Assembly: GCA_023393655.1 (NCBI GenBank)
Contig: JAEWKP010000423.1
Location: 1-22,255, forward strand
Length of the DNA stretch: 22,255 nucleotides
DNA from: Pseudomonadota bacterium
Lineage (GTDB): Bacteria > Pseudomonadota > Alphaproteobacteria > Rhizobiales > Beijerinckiaceae
Direction of reading: 5' to 3'
This document shows positions 15,367-22,255 of this stretch, piece after piece; positions within the stretch are counted from its first letter, which is position 1, and every line of letters starts with the position of its first letter. The notes under the pieces are model-generated. The model was not told the DNA's origin, searched no databases, and was given only the letters and a program-made list of their open reading frames with translations. Position numbers and translations under genes: made by a program.

Positions 15367-17250
15367 TCAGGAGCGGAGGAAGCCGATGGAGATCCACGGC
15401 ACGGCAGCGACGACAAGGAGGCCGAGGATCAGGGCGAGGATGTAGCCCCAGATGTATTTCAGGCCTTCGTCGGGATTGATCTTGCTGATCGCGCAGGCGC
15501 CGTAATAGCCGACGCCGAAGGGCGGGGCGAAGAGCCCGATGCCCATCGCGAAGATCACGACCATCGAGTAGTGGACCTCGTGTATCCCGACCTGGTGGGC
15601 GATCGGGAACACTAGCGGCCCGAACAGCACGATCGCCGGGATGCCCTCGAGCACGCTGCCGAGGATGGTGAAGGCGACGATCGAGATGCCGAGGAAGCCC
15701 CAGCTTCCGCCCGGCACGGCCGCCATCGCCTGCGCCAGATCGCGCGAGAAGCCGGATTGCGTCAGCCCCCAGGCCATGGCGGTGGCGCAGCCGATGATGA
15801 AGATGATCGCGCCGGTCAGCGAAGCCGTCTCGATCAGCATCTTCGGCAGGCGCCGCCAGTCGAACTGGCGGTAGAGCAGGATACCGGCCAGGATCGCGTA
15901 GGCGATGCCGATAGTGGAGACCTCGGTCGCGGTCGCGACACCCTCGACCACTGCTGCGCGGATGACGAAGGGCAGGGCGATCGCCGGCGCCGCGATCAGG
16001 GCGAGCTTGGCGATCTCGCGCTTGGGATAGCGCTTGACGTTGCTGAGGTCCTCGCCCCGGCAGCGCCACCAGACCACGAAGCAGAGCGCCGCGCCCAGCA
16101 CCACGGCCGGCAGCATGCCGCCGGTGAACAGCGCCGCGATCGAGACGCCGGTGACAGAGCCGATGGTGATCAGCACGATCGAGGGCGGAATCGTCTCGGT
16201 CTGCGCGCCGGTCGCCGAGAGCAGGGCGACGAGATCGCCGGGCTTGGCGCCGCGCTTCTGCATCTCCGGGAAGAGCACCGGCGCGATCGCGGCCATGTCG
16301 GCGATCTTCGAGCCCGAGATGCCGGAGACGAGATACATCGCGCCGACCAGCACATAGGACAGGCCGCCGCGGACATGGCCGAGCAGGCTCGCCAGGAACT
16401 GGATCATGGCGCGCGCCATGCCGGTCATCTCGATCAGCGCGCCCAGGAAGATGAAGAGCGGCACGGCGAGCAGGATGAGATGGCTCATGCCCTCGTCGAG
16501 CCGGCCGACCATGACCAGCATCGGCGTCGAGGTGGTGCAGGCGAGGTAGCCGAAGGTGGCGAGCGCGAAGGAGAAGGCGATCGGCACGCCGGAGAAGACG
16601 TTGAGCGCGACGACGCCGACGAAGAAGATGATCAGGTTGAGCTTGCCGAGCGGCTTGAGCGACGGGCCGGCGAGCCAGAACAGCAGCACGAACAGTGCGG
16701 TGAGCCCGATCGCGATCAGCGCGGGCTTCAGCGAGGCGAAGCGCAGCAGCCGGCAGCCAGCGGCAATCAGCATCAGGCCGACGCCGATCGGGATCGCCGC
16801 CGCGCGCCAGGCATTGCTGATCTCCAGCGCGGGGGTGACGATGAAGTTCTCTTCCTCGGCATATTCAACCGCATGCGGCATGATCAGGAGCAGGAAGGCG
16901 ATCGAAGCCGTGATCGCGACCGCTTCCAGCAGCGCCCGCGTCCGCGGCGAGACACGGGAGACCAGCCCGGTCATCCGCATATGCTCGCCGCGCCGGAGCG
17001 CGCCGACGGCACCGAGCATCGAGAGCCAGAGAAACAGGATCGAAGCGAGCTCGTCCGACCAGACCAGCGGGGCATGGAAGACATAGCGCGCCATGACGCC
17101 GGCGCCGAGGATGATGATCTCGACGACCACGAGCACGGCCGCCACCGTCTCGACCAGGCGGCCGAGGCCGCGGTCGAGATGGCCGGCGAAGCGGCCGAGC
17201 CCGTTTGCGGGCATGGCGGTAGCGGGAAGGGTCGCGCTATGGGCATCCAT
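15367..17250 (-). CDS. TRAP transporter fused permease (DctQ-DctM)
   Basis: 627-residue inner-membrane protein joining the small DctQ and large DctM subunits of a Na+-dependent TRAP importer. Residues about 1-190 form the DctQ part (four helices; VMARYVFHAPLVWSDELASILFLWL). From about 200 the DctM part shows GVPIAFSFALATFGYL, VPLFIFLGALIEMTGMARAM, LVSGISGSKIADMAAIAPVLFPEM and PPSIVLITIGSVTG. ATG 17250 follows AGGAAACG and gives a normal DctQ N-terminus; the open frame extends far upstream over the binding-protein gene but is not coding there. It pairs with the DctP receptor 53 bases upstream. Substrate is presumably an acid sugar used by the kinase and RLP. Confidence 0.93.
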   Translation of the reverse strand: MDAHSATLPATAMPANGLGRFAGHLDRGLGRLVETVAAVLVVVEIIILGAGVMARYVFHAPLVWSDELASILFLWLSMLGAVGALRRGEHMRMTGLVSRVSPRTRALLEAVAITASIAFLLLIMPHAVEYAEEENFIVTPALEISNAWRAAAIPIGVGLMLIAAGCRLLRFASLKPALIAIGLTALFVLLFWLAGPSLKPLGKLNLIIFFVGVVALNVFSGVPIAFSFALATFGYLACTTSTPMLVMVGRLDEGMSHLILLAVPLFIFLGALIEMTGMARAMIQFLASLLGHVRGGLSYVLVGAMYLVSGISGSKIADMAAIAPVLFPEMQKRGAKPGDLVALLSATGAQTETIPPSIVLITIGSVTGVSIAALFTGGMLPAVVLGAALCFVVWWRCRGEDLSNVKRYPKREIAKLALIAAPAIALPFVIRAAVVEGVATATEVSTIGIAYAILAGILLYRQFDWRRLPKMLIETASLTGAIIFIIGCATAMAWGLTQSGFSRDLAQAMAAVPGGSWGFLGISIVAFTILGSVLEGIPAIVLFGPLVFPIAHQVGIHEVHYSMVVIFAMGIGLFAPPFGVGYYGACAISKINPDEGLKYIWGYILALILGLLVVAAVPWISIGFLRS

Positions 17251-17275
17251 CGGGACGTTTCCTGTCTTGTGCTTT

Positions 17276-17296
17276 GGGCGCCTTATAGGCCCGCCC
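17276..17296 (-). other. Intercistronic hairpin between TRAP receptor and permease genes
   Basis: GGGCG and CGCCC form a 5-bp stem, with two further base pairs possible after a bulge and a TATAA-type loop. It lies just after the DctP stop and has no T-tract. It may stabilise the receptor mRNA or attenuate the downstream genes. Weak evidence. Confidence 0.25.
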
Positions 17297-17303
17297 GCAC
17301 GTC

Positions 17304-18320
17304 TCAGGCCAGCTTGCCGACGGCGTCTTCGAGCAGGCTCCAGGCCTCCTTGCCGAAGCGCTCCTGCCATTCCTTGTAGAAGCCGGCCTCGCGCAGCTTG
17401 GCGCGGAAGGAATCCGGATCCGTCTTGTTGAAGGCGAGGCCCTTCGACTGCAGGTCCGCCTGCACGGTCTCGTTGAGCTTCTTGATGTCGCCGCGCTGTG
17501 CGACGCCGGCATCGTTGATGGCGCCGGCGACGATCTTCTGGATATCGGCCGGCAGGCCGCGCCAGGCGCGCCCGTTGGCGATGAACCAGAACCCGTCCCA
17601 GATATGGTTGGAGATGGCGCAGCTTTTCTGCACCTCGAAGAGCTTGGCGACCTGGATGATCGGCAGAGGGTTCTCCTGCGCATCGACCACCTTGGTCTGC
17701 AGCGCCGTATAGACCTCCGAGAACTGCAGGCTGGCCGGGGCGGCATCGAGCGCCTTGAACATCGAGATCGAGAGCGGGCTCACCGGCACGCGGATCTTGA
17801 GGCCGGACATCTCCTTGGCGGTCTCGATCGCCTTGCCCGAGGTGGTCATCTGGCGGAAGCCGTTGTCCCACATCTTCTCGAAGGCATAGAGGTTAACCTT
17901 GGAGATGGCCTCGCGGACATGGGCGCCGAGCTTGCCGTCCATCGCCTTCCAGACCTGGTCGTAATCGGCGAAGGCGAAGCCGACGGCGTTGATGGCAGCG
18001 ACCGGCACCAGCGTCGCGATGACCAGCGCGGAGGGCGTGAAGAACGTAATGCCCCCGTTGCGCACCTGGCTCAGCATGTCCGTGTCGCCGCCGAGCTGGT
18101 TGTTCGGGAAGATCTTGATCTCGACCCTGCCGTTCGTCTCCTTCGCCACGCGTTCGGCCGCTTCCTGGGCGCGGATGTTGAGCGGATGGCTGAGCGGCAG
18201 GTTGTTGCCGTATTTCAGCTCGATCTCTGCCGCCCGCGCGATATGCGGCATGGCGATGAACGAGGCAGCAGGCGCGGCTGCGAGCGTACGCAGCACCGTG
18301 CGACGCGTGAAGTTCGTCAT
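17304..18320 (-). CDS. TRAP transporter substrate-binding protein (DctP family)
   Basis: 338-residue periplasmic receptor of the TRAP importer. It has a twin-arginine signal (TRRTVLRTLAAAPAASF, from residue 5) with likely ARA/A cleavage near 30, suggesting Tat export. The mature protein shows LKYGNNLPLSHPLN (35-48), KEMSGLKIRVP (169-179) with Arg177, which normally grips the ligand carboxylate, and SEVYTALQTKVVDAQENP (201-218), the family hallmark. ATG 18320 follows GGGAGGA; an upstream in-frame extension to 18605 crosses the divergent regulator gene and is rejected. It is first gene of the operon running to the kinase, which suggests a sugar-acid ligand. Confidence 0.94.
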   Translation of the reverse strand: MTNFTRRTVLRTLAAAPAASFIAMPHIARAAEIELKYGNNLPLSHPLNIRAQEAAERVAKETNGRVEIKIFPNNQLGGDTDMLSQVRNGGITFFTPSALVIATLVPVAAINAVGFAFADYDQVWKAMDGKLGAHVREAISKVNLYAFEKMWDNGFRQMTTSGKAIETAKEMSGLKIRVPVSPLSISMFKALDAAPASLQFSEVYTALQTKVVDAQENPLPIIQVAKLFEVQKSCAISNHIWDGFWFIANGRAWRGLPADIQKIVAGAINDAGVAQRGDIKKLNETVQADLQSKGLAFNKTDPDSFRAKLREAGFYKEWQERFGKEAWSLLEDAVGKLA

Positions 18321-18335
18321 GGTGGTCCTCCCGGT

Positions 18336-18349
18336 ATCGCTGATGCGAT
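18336..18349. promoter_or_regulatory. Candidate LacI-type operator in the TRAP operon leader
   Basis: ATCGC-TGAT-GCGAT is an inverted repeat with exact 5-bp arms. It lies 16-29 bases upstream of the DctP start and downstream of the candidate promoter, where a bound repressor would block transcription. Short arms, so tentative. Confidence 0.3.
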
Positions 18350-18376
18350 TTGATTGATTGCGGTCTTCTTGCCCAC

Positions 18377-18406
18377 AGATTAGGAAGCTGGAATGATGGT
18401 GGTCAA
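18377..18406 (-). promoter_or_regulatory. Candidate promoter of the TRAP-RLP-kinase operon
   Basis: Read leftward, TTGACC (18406-18401) and TAATCT (18382-18377) are 18 bases apart. Transcription would begin about 50 bases before the DctP start. Moderate match by eye. Confidence 0.35.
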
Positions 18407-18438
18407 ACTCAAATACTGATGGTTTTTGATGTGATTTC

Positions 18439-19509
18439 ATGACGGATGCGCCAGAGAAAAACGGCATCGGCGAAAGCCTGCAGCGCCGCCGTATGGCCCG
18501 CATCGCCGACGTCGCCGCTCTCTCCGGCGCCTCGACCGCGACGGTCGACCGGGTGCTGAACCAGCGTCCCGGCGTGCGCGCCGCCACCGTCCAGCGCGTG
18601 CTCAAGGCGGCGAGCGAGCTGGGCTATGTCCTCGATCCCGCCCTGCCGGCGCAGGCCTTCACGCCGATGCGGCTGGCCTTCCTGCTGCCGGCCGGCAGCA
18701 ACCGCTTCCTCGCCATGCTCGGGCGCCATATCGCGGAAGCGCAGGAGCAGCTTGCCTCCTTCAACATGCGGGCCCGCGTCGAGTTCATCGAGAGCTTCAA
18801 GCCGGAATTGCTGGCCCAGCAGCTCCGGCAGGTCGGGCGCGATGTCGACGGCATCGCCTTCATGGCGCTGGAGCATCCGGCGGTGCGTGAAGCCGTGAAC
18901 GGCCTCGCCGAGCGCGGCGTGCCGGCCGTGACCTTGATCTCCGACATCGCCAACGCACGCCGCGCCGCCTATGTCGGACTCGACAACCGCTCGGCCGGGC
19001 GCACCGCCGGCTATCTCGCCGCCCGCTTTATCGGCCGGCGCCCGGCCAAGGTCGCGGTGATCGCCGGCAGCCTGAGCTATCGCGCCCATGAGGAGCGCGA
19101 GATGGGCTTCCTGCATCTCTTCGAGGAGCTGTTTCCGCAGATCGAGGTCGTCGGCCTGCGCGAGGGGCTCGACGATGACGGCCGCAACTATCGCCAGGCC
19201 AAGGCGCTGCTGGCCCAGCACCCGGACCTCGCCGGCATCTACAATATCGGCGGCGGGCCGGAGGGAATCGCGCGCGCCCTGAAGGAGGCGGGTCGGCAAC
19301 AGGATGTCGTCTTCGTCGGCCATGGCCTGACACCGGAGACGCGCGCGCTCCTGCTCGACGGCACGATGGACGCGGTCATCACCCAGCATCCCCATGCCGC
19401 GCTGATGAGCTGCATCGCGATCTTCGCCAATCTGCGCGCCGGCCGCCCGGCCTCGGAGGGAACGGCGCCGCCCAGCATCGAGATCATCCTGCGCGAGAAC
19501 CTGCCCTAG
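18439..19509 (+). CDS. LacI family transcriptional regulator
   Basis: 356-residue regulator. The helix-turn-helix and hinge helix are ARIADVAALSGASTATVDRVLNQRPGVRAATVQRVLKAASELGY (20-63). From about residue 75 a periplasmic-binding-protein-like sensor domain follows, with MRLAFLLPAGSNRFLAMLGRHIAEA, VGLDNRSAGRTAGYLAARFIG and DAVITQHPHAALMSC. ATG 18439 has no good ribosome site and another in-frame ATG lies at 18493, just before the HTH. It is divergent from the TRAP operon, so it most likely represses it until the imported sugar acid or an intermediate binds. The ligand is unknown. Confidence 0.92.
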   Translation: MTDAPEKNGIGESLQRRRMARIADVAALSGASTATVDRVLNQRPGVRAATVQRVLKAASELGYVLDPALPAQAFTPMRLAFLLPAGSNRFLAMLGRHIAEAQEQLASFNMRARVEFIESFKPELLAQQLRQVGRDVDGIAFMALEHPAVREAVNGLAERGVPAVTLISDIANARRAAYVGLDNRSAGRTAGYLAARFIGRRPAKVAVIAGSLSYRAHEEREMGFLHLFEELFPQIEVVGLREGLDDDGRNYRQAKALLAQHPDLAGIYNIGGGPEGIARALKEAGRQQDVVFVGHGLTPETRALLLDGTMDAVITQHPHAALMSCIAIFANLRAGRPASEGTAPPSIEIILRENLP

Positions 19510-19536
19510 GTTGGACGGGGAGGCTTGCATTTCAGA

Positions 19537-19551
19537 AAACAAAGAGGGAAC
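19537..19551 (+). promoter_or_regulatory. Candidate SOS (LexA) box
   Basis: AAAC-N7-GAAC matches the alphaproteobacterial LexA site GAAC-N7-GAAC (GTTC-N7-GTTC on the other strand) at 7 of 8 positions. It overlaps the ribosome site of the mmcB-like gene, where LexA could block transcription. The Caulobacter mmcB gene is known to be SOS-regulated, which raises the prior. Confidence 0.4.
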
Positions 19552-19559
19552 ATGCGTGC

Positions 19560-20027
19560 ATGTCCCTTCCGGATTTCGCCCTCAATCCGCCGCCGGCGCG
19601 GCCCGATATCACGCGCATCGTCTGCCGTGGCGCTGCCCGGCACCTGCGCGAGCGCGGCTATGCCATCGTCAAGGAGATGACCTTCGCCAATGGCAGGCGC
19701 GGCGACATCGTCGCGCTCTCGCCATCGGGCGAGCTCTGGGTCGTCGAGGTCAAGTCGGGCATCGCGGATTACCGCGTCGACGGCAAATGGCCGGATTATC
19801 GTGATTATTGCGACGGTTTCCTCTTCGCGGTCGCACCCGAGTTCCCGCGCGAAATCCTGCCCGAGGATGTCGGCCTGATCGTCGCCGACGCCTATGGCGG
19901 CGAATTGCTGCGCGAGCCGCCGCGCCATCCCCTAAGCGCCGCGCGGCGCAAGATGCTGACCATCGCGCTGGCACGGCTGGCCTCCAGCCGGCTGGCGTTG
20001 ATCGAGGACCCTGACGGCTCAGCCTGA
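19560..20027 (+). CDS. mmcB: MmcB family DNA repair protein (PD-(D/E)XK nuclease fold)
   Basis: 155-residue protein of the alphaproteobacterial MmcB family, linked in Caulobacter to mitomycin C resistance in the SOS regulon. The core NGRRGDIVALSPSGELWVVEVKSG (44-67) is a PD-(D/E)XK active site with Asp49, Glu63 and Lys65. The conserved KWPDYRDYCDGFLFAV (77-91) follows. ATG 19560 is chosen for the AGAGGGAA ribosome site 9 bases upstream. The gene follows the LacI gene by 50 bases but is probably separate in function. Its 3' end overlaps the convergent LysR gene by 9 bases. Likely cytoplasmic DNA-acting enzyme; the exact substrate is unknown. Confidence 0.88.
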   Translation: MSLPDFALNPPPARPDITRIVCRGAARHLRERGYAIVKEMTFANGRRGDIVALSPSGELWVVEVKSGIADYRVDGKWPDYRDYCDGFLFAVAPEFPREILPEDVGLIVADAYGGELLREPPRHPLSAARRKMLTIALARLASSRLALIEDPDGSA

Positions 20028-20984
20028 TACGGCCGCTGCGTGGGCTCCGGCTATGGCCGCTTTCGGCATCGCGGCGAACCGGCGCAGGTCGATTTCGTCG
20101 ACCAGGAAATCGATGAAGGCGCGCACCCGTGCCGGCAACTTGCCGCCATGGCCGACATAGACGGCATGGATCTCCTCGACATCGCCCGGATTGAAAGCCT
20201 CCAGCACCGGGACGAGCCGGCCAGCGGCGATGTCCTCGGCGATATGGAAGAGCGAGAGCCGGGTCAGGCCCTGTCCCGCCAGCGCCAGCCGCCGCGCGCT
20301 TTCGCCGTCGCCGACCGTGACGCGGCCATGCGCCGGCAGGAAGACGCGCTGCCCGTCGATGACGAAGGGCCAGGTGTCGCGATGCCGGGCGAAGTTGAAG
20401 GTGATGAGGTCGCAGCCGGCGAGCTTTTCGGGATGATCCTGCGTGCCGTGCACTGCCAGATAATCCGGCGAGGCGACGATCGCCGAGACGCTTTCGCCGA
20501 GCTTGCGCGCGACGAGTTGGGAAGACCGCAGCGGCCCGACCCGTATCGCGACATCGGCGCGCTCGTCGACGAGGTCGATCACCGCATCGGTGATCGAGAT
20601 GTCGAGCTGGATGCCGGGATGCGCTGCCATGAAGCGCGGCGCCACCGGCAGCAGGAAATGCCAGCCGAAGGCGACATTAGCGTTCACCCGCAATCGCCCG
20701 CGCGGGATCTGGCAGGCGGCGACCGCCCGCTCGGCCTCGTCGAGATCGGCGAGCACGCGCAAGGTCCGCTCATGGAAGGTCGTGCCTTCCTCGGTCAGCA
20801 TGAATTTGCGCGTCGAGCGCACGATCAGCCTGACGCCGAGCCGCGCCTCCAGCCGGGTAATGAGCTTGCTGACGGCCGAGGGCGTCATCCGCAAGGCGCG
20901 CGCTGCAGGCGAGAAGCCGCCGAGCTCGACGACGCGGGCGAAGACCTCCATCTCGCCGGACCGGTTGATCTCGCTGCGCGGCAT
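20019..20984 (-). CDS. LysR family transcriptional regulator
   Basis: 321-residue regulator. The N-terminal winged helix (about 8-66) reads MEVFARVVELGGFSPAARALRMTPSAVSKLITRLEARLGVRLIVRSTRKFMLTEEG, the LysR signature. The remainder is the two-lobed effector-binding domain of the CrgA/DsdC-like group: PRGRLRVNANVAFGWHFLLP (94-113) and DVAIRVGPLRSSQLVARKLG. It is divergent from the MFS transporter, 99 bases apart, the usual arrangement for a LysR protein and its target. The effector is unknown. Its end overlaps the mmcB-like gene by 9 bases. Confidence 0.93.
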   Translation of the reverse strand: MPRSEINRSGEMEVFARVVELGGFSPAARALRMTPSAVSKLITRLEARLGVRLIVRSTRKFMLTEEGTTFHERTLRVLADLDEAERAVAACQIPRGRLRVNANVAFGWHFLLPVAPRFMAAHPGIQLDISITDAVIDLVDERADVAIRVGPLRSSQLVARKLGESVSAIVASPDYLAVHGTQDHPEKLAGCDLITFNFARHRDTWPFVIDGQRVFLPAHGRVTVGDGESARRLALAGQGLTRLSLFHIAEDIAAGRLVPVLEAFNPGDVEEIHAVYVGHGGKLPARVRAFIDFLVDEIDLRRFAAMPKAAIAGAHAAAVSG

Positions 20985-20985
20985 C

Positions 20986-21031
20986 GTGAATTCATCTCAC
21001 AATTGCTGGTCTTTCATGCAGTCTAATTCAC
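20986..21031. promoter_or_regulatory. Inverted repeat in the LysR-MFS divergent region
   Basis: GTGAATT (20986-20992) and AATTCAC (21025-21031) are exact inverse complements 32 bases apart. The left arm is part of the 8-bp palindrome TGAATTCA. Such paired half-sites are plausible for a LysR tetramer, and a TCTAAT -10-like element (21022-21027) overlaps the right arm. Confidence 0.3.
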
Positions 21032-21083
21032 AAGCGCTGGCGGCGCTATCTCCGGGCCCGAACAAGTTGCCCGGAGGCATTCC

Positions 21084-22255
21084 ATGCCCGTTGCCCTTTA
21101 TGCTCTCACCGTCGGTGCCTTCGGCATCGGCGTCACCGAATTCGTGATCATGGGCCTGCTCCTGCAGGTCTCCGCCGATCTCGGCATCAGTGTCCCGCTC
21201 GCCGGCCTGCTGAGGACCGGCTATGCGCGCGGCGTCTTCGTTGGCGCACCGGTGCTGACGATCGCGACCCGCACGCTTCCGCGCAAGACGACGCTGCTCG
21301 TGCTGATGGCGATCTTCACCCTCGGCAACCTCGCGGCAGCCTTGAGCCCGAGCTTCGGCTGGCTGATGGCGGCGCGCATCGTTACGGCTTTGGCGCACGG
21401 CACCTTCTTCGGCGTCGGCTCGCTCGTCGCGACCAGCCTCGTCGCGCCGGAGCGCAAGGCCTCGGCCATCGCCCTTATGTTCACCGGCCTGACGCTTGCG
21501 ACCCTGCTCGGCGTGCCCTTCGGCTCCTGGCTCGGCCTTGCCTTCGGCTGGCGCTCGACCTTCTGGGCCGTGACCGCGATCGGCCTGGTCGCTCTCGTCG
21601 TCCTTGCCGTCTTCGTGCCGGCGGATCGCGAGCGCGTCGTCCCCGGCTCGCTCGCCGAGGAGTTCAAGGTGCTGACGCGGCCGCAGGTTCAGCTCGGCCT
21701 GATCATGACCGTGCTCGGTTTCGGCGGCATTTTCGCGGTCTTCACCTTCATCCAGCCGATCCTCGTCCAGCTCGCCGGCTTCAGCGAGGCGGCGGTCTCG
21801 CCGATCCTGCTGGTCTTCGGCGGCGGTCTGGTCGTCGGCAACCTGCTCGGCGGGCGCTGGGCCGACCGCCGGCTCGCCCCGGCGCTGATCGGCTCGATCA
21901 CGCTGCTGACCATTGCAATGTTTGCCTCAGGGTTCGCCTTCCATAGTCAGGCCGGCGCCGTCATCGCGGCCTTCGTGCTCGGCGCTGCCGCCTTCGCCAC
22001 GGTCGCGCCGCTCCAGATGTGGGTACTCCAGCAGGCCGGCGGCGCGGGGCAGGGGCTGGCCTCCAGCCTCAACATCGCCGCCTTCAACCTCGGCAATGCC
22101 TTTGGCGCCTGGCTTGGCGGTGTGGTGATCACGCAAGGCCTCGGCTATGGCGCCATCGCGCCGGTCGCCGCCGTCGTGCCGCTGACGGCGCTCGGGCTCG
22201 CCGTCGTCGCGGTGTCGTTCGAGCGCCGCGCGACCCGCATCGTGCAGGCCTGCGC
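21084..22255 (+). CDS. MFS transporter, DHA1 type (drug/sugar efflux, AraJ/YdhP-like), cut at the right edge
   Basis: At least 390 residues of a 12-helix major facilitator proton antiporter; the frame is open to the window end and is probably nearly complete. The N-terminus YALTVGAFGIGVTEFVIMGLLLQVSADLGIS matches the arabinose-efflux/chloramphenicol-resistance group. Family segments include AARIVTALAHGTFFGVGSLVATSLV, in the usual motif C-bearing half, and GVPFGSWLGLAFGWRSTFWAV. One small change is TGYARGVFVGAP where relatives usually have SAYALGVxxGAP. ATG 21084 follows a good GGAGG. It is divergent from the LysR gene that probably controls it. The exported compound is unknown. Confidence 0.92.
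   Translation, partial: MPVALYALTVGAFGIGVTEFVIMGLLLQVSADLGISVPLAGLLRTGYARGVFVGAPVLTIATRTLPRKTTLLVLMAIFTLGNLAAALSPSFGWLMAARIVTALAHGTFFGVGSLVATSLVAPERKASAIALMFTGLTLATLLGVPFGSWLGLAFGWRSTFWAVTAIGLVALVVLAVFVPADRERVVPGSLAEEFKVLTRPQVQLGLIMTVLGFGGIFAVFTFIQPILVQLAGFSEAAVSPILLVFGGGLVVGNLLGGRWADRRLAPALIGSITLLTIAMFASGFAFHSQAGAVIAAFVLGAAAFATVAPLQMWVLQQAGGAGQGLASSLNIAAFNLGNAFGAWLGGVVITQGLGYGAIAPVAAVVPLTALGLAVVAVSFERRATRIVQAC

Noticed and set aside
15757..17379. 540-codon plus-strand open frame opposite the TRAP permease
   Set aside because: Asp/Arg/Gln-rich low-complexity translation, the expected antisense image of hydrophobic codons.
1..22255. Mobile elements, CRISPR arrays, tRNA genes, long repeats
   Set aside because: No transposase or integrase motifs, spaced repeats, tRNA-like folds or flanking terminal repeats were seen on reading both strands.

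Overview
The window is GC-rich, densely packed chromosomal DNA that looks like a Hyphomicrobiales-type alphaproteobacterium (a Bosea or other rhizobia-like soil genus would fit). The reasons are the many solute-binding proteins with their own catabolic enzymes and regulators, the alphaproteobacterial MmcB repair protein, and the codon use. The genus is a guess. I saw no rRNA, tRNA, CRISPR array, insertion sequence or phage gene. Every intergenic gap is under 200 bases, so no stretch over 300 bases lacks a gene.

Region A (1-6337): a leftward set of genes reads C45-family NTN acyltransferase/amidohydrolase, family-5 ABC binding protein, M81-family metallo-hydrolase, then a second family-5 binding protein cut by the left edge. 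A GntR/FCD-type regulator with two apparent winged-helix domains is divergent from it. Together they suggest uptake and hydrolysis of a peptide-like or N-acylated amide compound. The permeases and ATPases are probably beyond the left edge.

Region B (6346-12214): an IclR-type regulator is divergent from a rightward operon. The operon holds two polar-amino-acid-type permeases, their ATPase, a periplasmic binding protein, a DoeB/AstE-like zinc deacylase and a PLP-dependent serine/threonine dehydratase. Start/stop overlaps imply translational coupling, and a possible 23-codon leader ORF is coupled to the first permease. The simplest reading is import of an N-acylated (hydroxy)amino acid, deacylation, then dehydration/deamination to a 2-oxo acid.

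Region C (12211-19509): a leftward operon encodes a TRAP binding protein, a fused DctQM permease, a VOC/glyoxalase-fold protein, a RuBisCO-like protein (RLP) and a four-carbon acid sugar kinase (DUF1537 type). A LacI-type regulator is divergent. The kinase plus RLP pair matches the known 3-oxo-isoapionate kinase / transcarboxylase-hydrolase logic of D-apionate catabolism, but the VOC gene and TRAP transporter make this a variant worth testing.

Region D (19560-22255): an MmcB-like PD-(D/E)XK protein with a near-consensus SOS box, a LysR regulator convergent with it, and a divergent DHA1-type MFS efflux permease that runs off the right edge. The gene pairs at 12211-12214 and 20019-20027 overlap tail to tail, and only 8 bases separate the ends at 6338-6345.
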